64,000 nt of DNA from assembly GCF_031599675.1 (NCBI RefSeq), contig NZ_CP134223.1, forward strand, positions 6,408,394-6,472,393, in the 5' to 3' direction. Both the position numbers and the translations under genes were made by a program. This document shows, piece by piece, positions 23,540 through 32,942 of the stretch. Within the stretch, counting starts at the first letter, position 1. Every line of letters starts with the position of its first letter. The notes under the pieces were generated by a model that was not told the origin of the DNA, made no database searches, and saw only the letters and a list, made by a program, of their open reading frames with translations. The DNA is from Paenibacillus pedocola (lineage in GTDB: Bacteria; Bacillota; Bacilli; Paenibacillales; Paenibacillaceae).

Positions 23540-24790
23540 TTATTCCTCCGGTTTCTCCAGAAGTTTCACCGTAACCTGATTCACTTCACCATTCCGGTAA
23601 TAGGTGATTTTCAGCTCGTCACCGATCTTGGTCTGCTCATAAAGATATTTACGCAGCGAAAGAGTCGATGTAATCGGCTGATCATTAAACTTCGTAATCA
23701 CATCGTTGAACTGAAGGCCTGCAGCCTGTGCCGGTCCCACAGCATCGAGTACGACTACGCCGTCTTTTACAGATGTCGGAAGATTCAGTTCCTTAACCTG
23801 ATCCTCTGCAAGCGGTACATAGGGATTATTGAGATCTACCGAATAGACGCCCAAGTAAGAACGGGATATTTTGCCGTTAGCCGCCAGCTCATCAGCCGTC
23901 TCCATCACATGGTTAGCCGGAATGGCAAATCCGAGTCCTTCCACGCCGGTATCAGAGATTTTCATCGTATTGATCCCGATCACCTTGCCGTCCAGATCAA
24001 CAAGAGCGCCGCCGCTGTTGCCTTCGTTAATCGCTGCATCCGTCTGGATTACTTCCTGTTCCCAATCATAGACGCCGTCCTGATTCAGCGATACCGGAAT
24101 CGTCCGCTCCGTGTAGCTCACAATGCCCGAAGTCAGGGTGTCGCCAAGACCAAGCGGATTGCCAATCGCAATAACCGTCTCGCCGAGCCGCAGCTTGGAG
24201 GAATCACCGATCTGGGCTACGGTCGTAATACCCTTGGCATCCATGGACAGCACAGCAATATCCGTCACCTTGTCTGCTCCGACCAGAGTAGCTTTGTGAG
24301 TCACACCGTCCACCGTCACCACTTCCAGCTTGCCCGTACCTTCAATAACATGATTATTGGTAATGATAAAGGCCTTATCATCGTCTTTCTTATAGATAAC
24401 TCCCGAACCGAGTGCAGACTCATCGAGAATATTGAGTTCCTTATTATCTTCCTTATGGTTAATGATGCTTACAACCGCAGGGCGTACCAGTGCCGCAGCC
24501 TGAATAATCCGGTCATACGGATCTCCGCTGCTTGCGGTTACCTTCTGGCCCACATCCAGTGTCTGAGCTCCGCTCTCTTCTGTCAGCTGACCTGTAACAA
24601 GACTGAATAATAGAACCGCAACAACCGCACTGACGACAGAGCTGATAACGGATACCTGCCAAGTTGCCAGGCTTCGCCGGGTTTTGTGCACCGTCCATTT
24701 CCGGCTGGTGAACACCTTGGAATTCTCCTGCTCTCTACTTTTGCGGCGTGACACTTTGGTTGAATAGAAATCATCATCGAACAATCCCAC
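23540..24790 (-). CDS. htrA: Membrane-anchored HtrA/DegP-type serine protease with PDZ domain
   Basis: 416 residues. The start is GTG at 24790, eight bases from GAGAGG. A basic cytoplasmic N terminus (1-44) precedes one transmembrane helix (about 46-68). The trypsin-like domain has His147 (NNHVIEG), Asp177 (TDIAVL) and Ser259 (EGNSGGAL), the complete triad. A single PDZ domain occupies about 315-410. It degrades misfolded proteins at the outer membrane face and usually accompanies the walRK operon, as here. Confidence 0.93.
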   Translation of the reverse strand: MGLFDDDFYSTKVSRRKSREQENSKVFTSRKWTVHKTRRSLATWQVSVISSVVSAVVAVLLFSLVTGQLTEESGAQTLDVGQKVTASSGDPYDRIIQAAALVRPAVVSIINHKEDNKELNILDESALGSGVIYKKDDDKAFIITNNHVIEGTGKLEVVTVDGVTHKATLVGADKVTDIAVLSMDAKGITTVAQIGDSSKLRLGETVIAIGNPLGLGDTLTSGIVSYTERTIPVSLNQDGVYDWEQEVIQTDAAINEGNSGGALVDLDGKVIGINTMKISDTGVEGLGFAIPANHVMETADELAANGKISRSYLGVYSVDLNNPYVPLAEDQVKELNLPTSVKDGVVVLDAVGPAQAAGLQFNDVITKFNDQPITSTLSLRKYLYEQTKIGDELKITYYRNGEVNQVTVKLLEKPEE

Positions 24791-25167
24791 CGGTACATCC
24801 TCTCCCCTCTATTGCTAACTGCATTCAAGACCTGAACGCCAAGCAACCACGCCCGAGCTTATTGCTGTATCTCTTAGACTCCAGGAAGTGCTAAAAGATT
24901 TCACTTTATTCATTCACCACAATAGTGTGAGTTGTAAGCGCAAGGGGTCTTTGATTCTTGCAACATATCAGAATAATAAGCAAGTCTCAGGAATATTTTG
25001 CAACTTAAAAGACTACAATAATAGAAGTGCTGCTCACGACAAACGCTTAATCCGTTCAATATAATTGTATCACACGCCGGGGCACCGCCCACGATTTTTC
25101 TGCTGCAAAATACATGCAAATTTTTAACAGGTGAAGCGTTAGTTACAGCCGAAAAGGAGGAAATGGC
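24791..25167. other. 377-base gap between htrA and the divergent small gene
   Basis: Contains the htrA upstream region and the RBS of the 25168 gene. I find no terminator, no convincing promoter pair and no coding frame with an RBS. A frame at 24910-25203 on the minus strand has neither start context nor protein-like composition. Confidence 0.6.
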
Positions 25168-25374
25168 ATGGAATCTTTTTCTACCAGTATGGACCTTGTA
25201 CAATTTATAGGCAAACTTGGTGATTTAAAGGACGAACACTATCATCTGATTCTGGTCCAGAGCGCCCTGATTGAACTGCTGATCGATAAGGGCATTATCT
25301 CACGCCAGGAGCTGGACCATAAAATAACGGAAGTAGACCGCCTTATGACTGGCTCACCTTATCCCATGGCGTAG
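25168..25374 (+). CDS. Small conserved-looking protein of unknown function
   Basis: 68 residues, ATG at 25168 with AGGAGG at 25155-25160. The sequence is helical and leucine-rich (LVQFIGKLGDLKDEHYHLIL, then IELLIDKGIISRQELDHKI), with no Cys and no membrane segment. The second half resembles the short helix-loop-helix seen in nitrile-hydratase-beta-like or N-terminal regulator fragments, but I make no assignment. Its last 32 bases overlap the 3' end of walJ on the opposite strand, so the two convergent mRNAs are complementary there. Confidence 0.65.
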   Translation: MESFSTSMDLVQFIGKLGDLKDEHYHLILVQSALIELLIDKGIISRQELDHKITEVDRLMTGSPYPMA

Positions 25375-26149
25375 GCTGGTCATAATAAGTATCGCACAAT
25401 TTGAACTCACTATCTTTGTAGAAGCATCCCCGATCCTCCATCGCTCCGCGCACCGACATTTTGGCCAGGTCCATCATATTATGATCCCGGCTTAAGTGTG
25501 CCAGATAGGTCCGTTTGGTCCGTCCGGTAAGAATCTCGCTAAGTGCTGCTCCGGCTGCCTCATTCGAGAGATGGCCCATATCGCCAAGAATCCGCCGCTT
25601 CGTGTTCCACGGGTAACGCCCCATTCTCAGCATCTCAATATCATGATTGGCCTCCAGCACAAGAACATCCGCGCCTTCAAGCGCCACCCTTACTTTATCA
25701 CTCACATAGCCAAGATCCGTCGCTACGCACAGCTTTTCCTTACCGTCATAAAAGTTATAGCCTACCGGTTCAGCCGCATCATGGGAAATCGCAAAGGATT
25801 CCACTCTCAGACTGCCGAAGTCCCGGTACCCGCCGGTCTCCATAATGATCCGGTTATGCTCGGGAATCGTGCCAATCCCTCTCTCTATCGCTCCCCACGT
25901 ATTGGTGTTGGCGTAGATCGGAAGATCATATTTACGCGCCATGGCCCCGAGCCCCTTAATGTGGTCGGAATGCTCATGTGTAACCAGAATGCCGTCTATA
26001 TCCTTACCTGTCAGCTCGCGCATAGCCAGCAGTTCATCGATCCGCTTGGCACTCAGACCGGCGTCAATCATCAGCGTTGTTTCCCCGTTTCGCACCACTG
26101 TCACATTACCGGTAGAACCGCTGGACAGCACTGTAAATGAAATCCCCAT
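25343..26149 (-). CDS. walJ: Metallo-beta-lactamase-fold hydrolase WalJ (YycJ)
   Basis: 268 residues from ATG 26149, with AGGAGAG directly upstream (GAAGGAGCAGGAG). The frame extends 33 codons further but into walI. HEHSDHIKG (about residues 60-68) is the HxHxDH metal motif of the MBL fold. Further ligands appear in ISHD and LAHLSRDHN. WalJ has 5'-exonuclease-like activity in homologues and is linked to coordination of DNA replication and cell division. Final gene of the wal operon. Confidence 0.9.
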   Translation of the reverse strand: MGISFTVLSSGSTGNVTVVRNGETTLMIDAGLSAKRIDELLAMRELTGKDIDGILVTHEHSDHIKGLGAMARKYDLPIYANTNTWGAIERGIGTIPEHNRIIMETGGYRDFGSLRVESFAISHDAAEPVGYNFYDGKEKLCVATDLGYVSDKVRVALEGADVLVLEANHDIEMLRMGRYPWNTKRRILGDMGHLSNEAAGAALSEILTGRTKRTYLAHLSRDHNMMDLAKMSVRGAMEDRGCFYKDSEFKLCDTYYDQPTPWDKVSQS

Positions 26150-26163
26150 CTCTCCTGCTCCTT

Positions 26164-26910
26164 CTACTCTGTTGTCTTCGGACTGATAATGTCCGCACTT
26201 ATGGCATCCACGTAATAAGCGTTGCCGTTCTCCAGCATAAACCGCCACATCGGCGAAGCTACCTGACTCTCGGAGTTGAACAATTCCCCGTAATAGCCGA
26301 GTTCAATCTCCTTCACTACCGAGTCTGCCGGAAAATACTTTTCAATCAGACTGCTGAGTGCCTGGGATGCCGGAAGCACCTTCTGCACATCCTTGTCTTC
26401 GCTGCTGCTGGCTCCAATCTCAATCTTCGGCCAGCGATAGGCTACGATCTTCTGATTGTTGTTAATCAGCTCCAGCCTTACTTGAAACAAGGAGTATTTG
26501 TTATCCACCAGCGGATGAAGCACGAACTTGCCGACCTCACTCTCCTGGGCATCAAAACGGTAATTGGCGATGTCCGTAATCTGTCCCTGAAGCTCATTGC
26601 TGAGTTCAGTGAACGAGGAATACATCAGCCCGCTGTCAATCGGCTCCTTCAGCGGAGCCGGCGGATCATTCTGCTCTTCTCCGGAGTAAATGTAGGTAAT
26701 ATCCGGCAGCTGAGGGGTAGCCGCTGGAATCGGGCACAGTACACGAATTCCCTTCTGCTCCATAACCGCCTGCGTTTCTGCCGAGAGGGAAGTAAAGTCC
26801 AGGTTGGCACTGGCCTGATCCCGCAAATCCATCCACAGCTGATAACACAGCAGCAGATTCAGTACCAGAAAAGCGTATATCAGCACATTTTTGGCTTTTC
26901 CCCAGTCCAT
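26164..26910 (-). CDS. walI: WalI (YycI), membrane regulator of WalK
   Basis: 248 residues from ATG 26910, with GGAGGG at 26917-26922. One N-terminal transmembrane helix (about residues 9-26, VLIYAFLVLNLLLCYQL), then an extracytoplasmic domain. WalI forms a complex with WalH and the sensor kinase WalK through the membrane helices and dampens its activity. It is poorly conserved in sequence, so the call rests on position, topology and the MDWGKAKN start typical of the family. Confidence 0.88.
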   Translation of the reverse strand: MDWGKAKNVLIYAFLVLNLLLCYQLWMDLRDQASANLDFTSLSAETQAVMEQKGIRVLCPIPAATPQLPDITYIYSGEEQNDPPAPLKEPIDSGLMYSSFTELSNELQGQITDIANYRFDAQESEVGKFVLHPLVDNKYSLFQVRLELINNNQKIVAYRWPKIEIGASSSEDKDVQKVLPASQALSSLIEKYFPADSVVKEIELGYYGELFNSESQVASPMWRFMLENGNAYYVDAISADIISPKTTE

Positions 26911-26949
26911 ACTTTCCCTCCTACAAGTTAATTTACTAACCGGCAAACC

Positions 26950-28227
26950 CTAATTCAATGTAAGCACACTTCCGTCCTCGAGTGTCACCCGCCAGACCGG
27001 CACCAGCCGCAGTGTTTCCCTTTGCTCTACAGGGATATAGGCTGGAATCAGATCCTTCACAGGTGAGCTTGAGCTGATGCGTGCCAGCTTAACCTTGAGT
27101 TCTTCTCCTCCGGGGAGCTCCACAAGCGTCTTTACCGCCTTATCTTCCTCCGTATACATCAGCGAACGCTCATAAGACGATACAGTTCCCTGCTGCAGCT
27201 CCAAATTGATGACACCATACTGCAGCTGCGGTTTGCTCAGGATCGGATAGGAGCCGTAATACTGCTGAAAAGAGACTTTGCGTTCCTGTTTATCTTCCTC
27301 CGTCGATGCCAGGCGATAGGTTCCGTTCCATCCCCCGTGCTGATTAACAAAATCGACCGCTTCCAGCGCATCCTTTGCAGGCGTACTGTCTCCGGCAGGC
27401 AGCGCCGCAGGATCACTATAGCTCATCCAGTTCTGCTCCTGGTCAACCTGAAGGCTGCGCTTGCTGTCCGTATAGATTTTGGAGCCGTCCTTCTCCGGAA
27501 TATACCTTGTACTTCCTGCATCGAAGAACAGGTTGCTCTGCATTTGTTCTATGGTATACATCCCGGATGGCAGCTCCGCCTCAACCAGAGGAAGCTTCTG
27601 CTCAGGCACATAATAATCTCCGTTCACTGCCGTATAAGGCATCCAATTCGTCCCGAAATCGACATGCTGCTGCACGTCCTGGACGGTGAGATCGGCTTTT
27701 GCCGCTTCATAAACGATGTCACCTCTGGTGCTAAAAAACACTGCATGTGCCTTCGAGTCATTTTTCACATTGTAAATCCAAATCCGGTCAATGCTCTCCC
27801 CCTCAAAGAGCGAATCAGGAGACAGCTGCATGACCCGCTGCAGCAGCGTCACCGGTATGCCCGCACCGAAGGACAGCTCAATGCCGGGGTTCTCCTTCCG
27901 GATCTTGTCCCAGTCGAAATCCTGCACCGGGCGCCGCTGGAAGCTCTCAAAGCCGCGTCCTTTGAGGCGGCCTAGAATCAGATCATAAAAAGTAGAGTCA
28001 GGGTAGAACAATGTATGCTTGTCCCCGCCCATATGAATAATCATTCTATCCGGATAGAGCAGATTCTCAACCTTTTCTTCCGGGCCCATATTGTCTGTCT
28101 TGACATACAGGTTCTCTGACATTACCGCTGAGTCACTGCCTGGAAGCCGGTATATCAGATAATAGCTTTCCACCAGACTGCCCGCTACCAATAAGGCCAG
28201 AACCCAGGTTTTTATTCTTTCTTTCAT
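26950..28227 (-). CDS. walH: WalH (YycH), membrane regulator of WalK
   Basis: 425 residues, ATG at 28227 overlapping the walK stop in ATGA. N-terminal helix at about 6-27 (VLALLVAGSLVESYYLIY), the remainder outside the membrane with SYYLIYRLPGSDS and repeated Tyr/Asp-rich strands of the YycH fold. Works with WalI on WalK. The start and overlaps indicate one transcript walR-K-H-I-J. Confidence 0.9.
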   Translation of the reverse strand: MKERIKTWVLALLVAGSLVESYYLIYRLPGSDSAVMSENLYVKTDNMGPEEKVENLLYPDRMIIHMGGDKHTLFYPDSTFYDLILGRLKGRGFESFQRRPVQDFDWDKIRKENPGIELSFGAGIPVTLLQRVMQLSPDSLFEGESIDRIWIYNVKNDSKAHAVFFSTRGDIVYEAAKADLTVQDVQQHVDFGTNWMPYTAVNGDYYVPEQKLPLVEAELPSGMYTIEQMQSNLFFDAGSTRYIPEKDGSKIYTDSKRSLQVDQEQNWMSYSDPAALPAGDSTPAKDALEAVDFVNQHGGWNGTYRLASTEEDKQERKVSFQQYYGSYPILSKPQLQYGVINLELQQGTVSSYERSLMYTEEDKAVKTLVELPGGEELKVKLARISSSSPVKDLIPAYIPVEQRETLRLVPVWRVTLEDGSVLTLN

Positions 28228-30059
28228 CCCTCACTCCCCCTTTGCTGATGCAGAGGCAGCGTAAATGTGACGAGTGAGCCTTCGTTAAGCTCTGATTGCA
28301 GTGAAATCGAACCGCCATGCGCTTTGACAATTTCCCGGGCAATGGACAATCCAAGTCCGGTGCCGCCCATATTCCGCGAACGGGCCTTATCCACCCGGTA
28401 AAAGCGTTCAAAGATCCGTTCAATATCCTTCTTAGGAATCCCGATTCCGGAGTCCCGTACGGAAATAGCCAGCATGCCGTCCTCGCTCTTCACTGCCTGC
28501 AGGCTGATCGTCCCGCCCTCCGGCGTGTATTTCAGCGCATTGGAGACCAGATTGCCAAGCACCTGATCAATCTGATCACGGTCCAGCCAGGCGGAAGCGA
28601 CATCCTTATGGACAACCGTGCTGATATGAATCCGCTTCTGGCGGATCTGGAAAGAGAACCGGTCAGCGACATCCTCCAGCATCTCGGAGATATCCGTCTG
28701 CTGAATACGCAGGCTGGATTCCTTGGAATCCAGCCGCGAGAGATGCAGCAGGTCGGTTACGAGGCGGATCATCCGCTCGGTCTCATTACGGATAACCCCG
28801 ACGAAGCGTACAGCAAGCTGCGGATCATCGAGTGCTCCGTCATCAAGGGCTTCGACATAGCTCTTGATTGTCGTCAGCGGGGTCCGCAGCTCATGCGAGA
28901 CGTTGGCCACGAATTCGCGCCGCGATTCCTCGAGATTCTCCTGCTCGGTGACATCCTGCAGCACGGCAATCGTACCGGCGATTCCGCCGCCTTCACGGCG
29001 GTGGATCGGAGTAAAGGTAACCCTCACGATATTGGGATCCCCTCCGCCCATCGGAGAGAGGTGAATCATTGCCGATTGGGCATTACCCTCCGCCAGCGAT
29101 CCCGACTGCTCATGATTCAGGCCGAGAAGCTCATCGAGCGGCGCACCTTCCGGCAGAGGGCCTTCCGAGCCCAGCATGTGCGCGGCGCGGGTATTCATCA
29201 GAATGACCACCCCGCTCTCGTCGGTCGCTACAACTCCATCACTCATATTCGTCAGGATCGAAGCAAGCTTCTCCTTCTCCTCTTCGTTCTGAGACAGAGC
29301 TTCACGAAGCCTGCCTGTCATATAATTAAACGCCTGGCTAAGCTGCCCGATTTCATCATTGCCGAACTCCGGCATTTTTCGGTTAAACCGGCCTTCGGCA
29401 AGCGCGGTGGCATGCCGGGTCATCTCTTTAATCGGATGAGTAATCGTATGGGCGAGAATCACGCACAATACGGCAGTAAGCGCCAGTGCCAGGAGCAGTC
29501 CTGAGAGGAACACGCTGTTAATCCGGCTCATGGTAGCGTATAAATCCTTCATATCAGCGGCAATATAGATAGCCCCTACCACTTTATCGCCGGAAAGGAC
29601 CGGCTTGGCTACGACCTTCTTCCGCACATTATCATCGGCAATAATATATTCTTCATTGTCACTGATGCCCTGCAGCGCCCGGCTGACCACAGTCTGGGTA
29701 TTGCGCTGTCCGACATAATCATTCTGGGAGGGGACAGAAGTGGTAATGATCTTGCCGCTTGCATCAAGTACCTGGATCTCTGCACCGTTGATATACAGAT
29801 TGTTGACCATGCCGCGCAGGCTCTCTACTGCCGTTTCTTCATCTGCGGTTCCGGCTTCGCTGCCGAGCTTGTCTGCAGTCAGGATGGAGAGCATCTCCGC
29901 CCGGGCCTTCAGATCCTTGGTGAAATTCTCAGTCAGTGAATTCTTCATCGAACTGACAAAATAAACCCCGATCAGCTGCATCGCCACTAGAATCAGCAGG
30001 ACATAAATAATGGTCAGCCTGGCCTGAATCGTCCGGAAAAAGGACAGCCCTTTTTTCAT
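28224..30059 (-). CDS. walK: Essential sensor histidine kinase WalK
   Basis: 611 residues from ATG 30059; a GTG one codon upstream is too close to the GGAGG. Two transmembrane helices (about 12-34 and 183-206) frame an extracellular PAS-like domain. Then HAMP (about 205-258), a PAS domain, HisKA with FVANVSHELRTPLTTIKSY (phospho-acceptor His) and HATPase with NLVSNALKYTPEGG and GTGLGLSIA. WalK senses cell-wall status and phosphorylates WalR. Stop and next start overlap. Confidence 0.95.
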   Translation of the reverse strand: MKKGLSFFRTIQARLTIIYVLLILVAMQLIGVYFVSSMKNSLTENFTKDLKARAEMLSILTADKLGSEAGTADEETAVESLRGMVNNLYINGAEIQVLDASGKIITTSVPSQNDYVGQRNTQTVVSRALQGISDNEEYIIADDNVRKKVVAKPVLSGDKVVGAIYIAADMKDLYATMSRINSVFLSGLLLALALTAVLCVILAHTITHPIKEMTRHATALAEGRFNRKMPEFGNDEIGQLSQAFNYMTGRLREALSQNEEEKEKLASILTNMSDGVVATDESGVVILMNTRAAHMLGSEGPLPEGAPLDELLGLNHEQSGSLAEGNAQSAMIHLSPMGGGDPNIVRVTFTPIHRREGGGIAGTIAVLQDVTEQENLEESRREFVANVSHELRTPLTTIKSYVEALDDGALDDPQLAVRFVGVIRNETERMIRLVTDLLHLSRLDSKESSLRIQQTDISEMLEDVADRFSFQIRQKRIHISTVVHKDVASAWLDRDQIDQVLGNLVSNALKYTPEGGTISLQAVKSEDGMLAISVRDSGIGIPKKDIERIFERFYRVDKARSRNMGGTGLGLSIAREIVKAHGGSISLQSELNEGSLVTFTLPLHQQRGSEG

Positions 30060-30790
30060 CACAGGCCTCCGCTTTTGGGGCTATGCATCAAATAACCGAG
30101 TCCCCGCCGGGTGAAGATATATTCCGGTTTACTGGGATTCTCCTCAATTTTTTCTCTCAGACGGCGGATGGTTACGTCCACGGTCCGCACATCGCCGAAG
30201 TATTCAAAGCCCCATACGGCCTGCAGCAGGTGCTCCCGTGTCATTACTTTGCCGGCATGGCGGATCATATAGTAGAGCAGCTCATATTCACGGTGTGTCA
30301 GGTCCAGTGCTTCGCCGTCTTTATAGACCATATACATATCGGTATCGACGAACAGGCCGAAATGATGCACGCCCTGTTTACTCTCTGCCATTTCGCTTAG
30401 CGATCCGGGCGGAGTCGGCTTATGCTGGCGCCGCATCTGGGCCTTGACTCTGGCCAGCAGCTCACGTGTACTGAAGGGCTTGGTCACATAATCATCAGCG
30501 CCAAGCTCAAGGCCAAGGACCTTGTCAATCTCCCCGTCTTTTGCTGTGAGCATAATGATGGGGATATCCAGATGGGCTGAGCGCACCTCGCGGCAGACAT
30601 CCATTCCGTCCTTGCCGGGAAGCATGAGGTCAAGCAGCATCAGATCGGGGCGAATAGATAGCGCAAGCTCCACCGCACTGTTGCCGTCAAAGGCGCAGAT
30701 TACCTCATAGCCTTCTTTTTCTAAATTGAATTTTAAAATATCAGCAATAGGCTGTTCATCGTCTACTACCAGAATCGTTCCCATCTGCAT
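30059..30790 (-). CDS. walR: Essential response regulator WalR
   Basis: 243 residues (ATG 30790; a second ATG two codons later is possible). Receiver domain with DD at 10-11, phosphorylatable Asp54 (LMLLDLMLPG), Thr and Lys (ADDYVTKPF). The OmpR-type winged helix ends in RTVDVTIRRLREKIEENPSK. It controls cell-wall hydrolases and metabolism genes. Ends in TGATG with walK. The upstream 195 bases hold the operon promoter, which I cannot place exactly, and the terminator of the M23 gene. Confidence 0.95.
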   Translation of the reverse strand: MQMGTILVVDDEQPIADILKFNLEKEGYEVICAFDGNSAVELALSIRPDLMLLDLMLPGKDGMDVCREVRSAHLDIPIIMLTAKDGEIDKVLGLELGADDYVTKPFSTRELLARVKAQMRRQHKPTPPGSLSEMAESKQGVHHFGLFVDTDMYMVYKDGEALDLTHREYELLYYMIRHAGKVMTREHLLQAVWGFEYFGDVRTVDVTIRRLREKIEENPSKPEYIFTRRGLGYLMHSPKSGGL

Positions 30791-30943
30791 ATGCTCAGCT
30801 TCACCTTTCTCACCATACTTATCATTGATTCTTTTATTTTAACATACCTGTCCTATAGAACGTGAACTTAAGAATGTTCCATTAAAACTTCGTGCTTAAG
30901 TTCATCTTATATAGCGTCACATCCTACCTCCAGTCAAACTTAA

Positions 30944-30969
30944 AGCCGCCCGGAAAACTCCGGACGGCT
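30944..30969 (-). terminator. Terminator of the M23 peptidase gene
   Basis: AGCCG-CCGGA and TCCGGACGGCT pair over a short loop with one bulge; on the minus strand TTTAAGTTT follows. Confidence 0.7.
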
Positions 30970-30985
30970 GAGGGTAAGTTATGAA

Positions 30986-32539
30986 TTATTTCAAGTATTT
31001 CAGCGGATTGACCGCCGTACCGTTCTTACGGATTTCAAAATGAAGATGAGTACCGGTCGAACGCCCCGTGTTGCCCATAATGCCAATCTTGCCGCCTTGC
31101 TCAAGCCGTTGTCCAACCGATACAGAAATACTGCTCAAGTGGCCGTAATACGTCACATACCCATTTTTGTGATCGACGATAACAACATTGCCATACCCGC
31201 TCTGCACTCCGGCGAAAGTAACGGTTCCTGCGTCGGCCGCTTTAATCGTGCGGTTGCCCGATACAAGGTCGACGCCTTTATGAACACGTCCCCACCGTTC
31301 GCCGAAGCTGCTGGATAATGCTGCGCCGCTGACCGGCCAGGCGAACATGCCTGTTCCTTCACCGACAACCTTCGTTCCCCGGTAGACTACTTCAGGCAGT
31401 GATTCCTTCACTACGGTCTGACCAAGCCACTCTTCCTTGACGACCAGGCCGTTTTCCTTCGTCAGCCGGTACTGCATTTCCTTCAGCCCGGTCTGGCCCG
31501 GGCGCACTACCTTGCTCTTGCCTGCTGGCAGCTGATCGCTGGTACGGACAATAACCTCAGGTTCTGTGACCACCTGTTCGGACACCTGTTCTACCGTAAC
31601 TACCGTAAGCTCAGGCTGCGGAACCGTTAGTTGCAGCTCATCCCCGATCTGCAGGGTGAGCTCCTTCACCGCAGGATTGTTATGAAAAATCTCATCCTGC
31701 GTAATACTGAACCGTTTAGCAATTCCGGAGATCGTATCGCCTTCCTGTACGGTATAGACAACCGGTTCATCTTTGCCTTCGGTCAGTGCCTTGACCGCTT
31801 CCTCCACGTTCATGACTTTGTTGGGGTCAGCCTTTACCGGAACAATGCTCACTTCTTCCTCAATAGAGGCTGATTCGATCTTATCCCCACCGGCCGATGT
31901 AGCTAGAGTCTTGCTGCTGGCAGCCGACATCTTTTTCAGCTGGGCACCAGCCGCTGCCGCTACGGCCGGAACATAATGCTCCTTGACACCCTGCAGCACT
32001 GCATTGGCTGTCTCCTGATCCTTGACGATCCCGACAGATTTGCCATCGACAGTCAATTGTACGCCAACCGCGTATGCCTTGAGCATGCCATCCAGCTTGT
32101 CCAAGGTACCTTCACTATCAATTTCCGGTTTATACGCCTGCTCCTGCTCGGTAGTAATACCGCTTGTCTGCAGTACCATAACTGAATCCGGATACTTCGT
32201 CTGATATTCCTGCCGCTTCTCTTCGAACAGCCGGTCAAGTTCAGACTCCTCACCGATCTTGCCGATTTCTTCGCCCTTCACCAGTACCTTGTAATAGGTT
32301 ACCGTGTTTGCGGCCACATATTTCTTCTCTGCCCCGACTAAAAAGGCAGACAACAGCACCAGACCGGCAGAAGCCGCAATCCAGGAGCGCCGCATTCTCC
32401 GCGGTTTAGGTTCCTGATGAAAGACATTGGCTTCGCTGGGAGCATGAATGCCCTGTTGAATCTCTGCGCTGAATTCCGCGGGTGTCTGTTCACTGCTCCG
32501 CAGCTTCCCCATCCGGCGCATGAATTTAAATCCCTTCAT
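30986..32539 (-). CDS. M23 peptidoglycan endopeptidase with LysM and G5 domains
   Basis: 517 residues from ATG 32539 (GGGAG six bases upstream; a TTG one codon earlier is less likely). One N-terminal membrane segment near residues 51-70 makes it secreted or anchored. LysM at about 258-305 (YTVQEGDTISGIAKRFSI), a G5 domain at about 310-385, and the M23 LytM domain at about 400-517 with the zinc ligands in HKGVDLVSG, and the HLHFEIR triad His at the end. It cuts peptide cross-links in the wall. Such enzymes are usual WalR targets, and it sits directly upstream of walR. Confidence 0.9.
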   Translation of the reverse strand: MKGFKFMRRMGKLRSSEQTPAEFSAEIQQGIHAPSEANVFHQEPKPRRMRRSWIAASAGLVLLSAFLVGAEKKYVAANTVTYYKVLVKGEEIGKIGEESELDRLFEEKRQEYQTKYPDSVMVLQTSGITTEQEQAYKPEIDSEGTLDKLDGMLKAYAVGVQLTVDGKSVGIVKDQETANAVLQGVKEHYVPAVAAAAGAQLKKMSAASSKTLATSAGGDKIESASIEEEVSIVPVKADPNKVMNVEEAVKALTEGKDEPVVYTVQEGDTISGIAKRFSITQDEIFHNNPAVKELTLQIGDELQLTVPQPELTVVTVEQVSEQVVTEPEVIVRTSDQLPAGKSKVVRPGQTGLKEMQYRLTKENGLVVKEEWLGQTVVKESLPEVVYRGTKVVGEGTGMFAWPVSGAALSSSFGERWGRVHKGVDLVSGNRTIKAADAGTVTFAGVQSGYGNVVIVDHKNGYVTYYGHLSSISVSVGQRLEQGGKIGIMGNTGRSTGTHLHFEIRKNGTAVNPLKYLK

Positions 32540-32942
32540 CAAACTCTCCCTTTCAATTGCCCGTTCAGTCCGCTATGCGAGCGGACAAGCTTGTTTTACG
32601 ACCCCTTATATATATTCTGCTGCATCTATTTGTCTATTTGCGTTAGTGTGAATGATCATGTTGTCCTGAACTAAGAAGATACGGTTCTAAAGCCCTTAGC
32701 CAACCGGACAATATCCCCTCATCTAGCGAAAAATATAAGTATAAATCATGCCGTGAAACCTATGTTTTTCAGCCGTTTAAAAGGTTACAAAAAATTAACC
32801 CCTTCTAGTCCTTTTTTACTGTACCATAGCCGGGAGAAAAATTTCAACTTAGTTGTCATGGCAAAACCCGCGAAAATCGCGGGTTTTTATCCAAAATATG
32901 ACGTTTAAACATTATAATTGTGTCAATAAAGTGACGCTTTTT
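32540..32942. other. 403-base gap upstream of the M23 gene
   Basis: Holds the terminator at 32864-32889 and the M23 leader. Minus-strand TGTAAC occurs once (near 32785), half of a WalR box (two TGTWAH five bases apart); I do not find a second half. GATACGGTTC at about 32681 resembles the rlmH attachment core but only over ten bases. No coding frame is supported. Confidence 0.5.
32864..32889 (-). terminator. Terminator of the 32943-33596 gene
   Basis: AAACCCGCG-aaaat-CGCGGGTTT, perfect nine-base arms with T-runs on both strands. Confidence 0.85.

Noticed and set aside
23522..24610. 362-codon + strand frame opposite htrA
   Set aside because: Complete shadow of htrA, whose catalytic triad and RBS are unambiguous.
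28317..29504. 395-codon + strand frame opposite walK
   Set aside because: Shadow of walK; GC-biased third positions create the long antisense frame.
32675..32695. GATACGGTTC upstream of the M23 gene as a further att copy
   Set aside because: Only ten bases match, no TACTT part, and no cassette boundary is visible.
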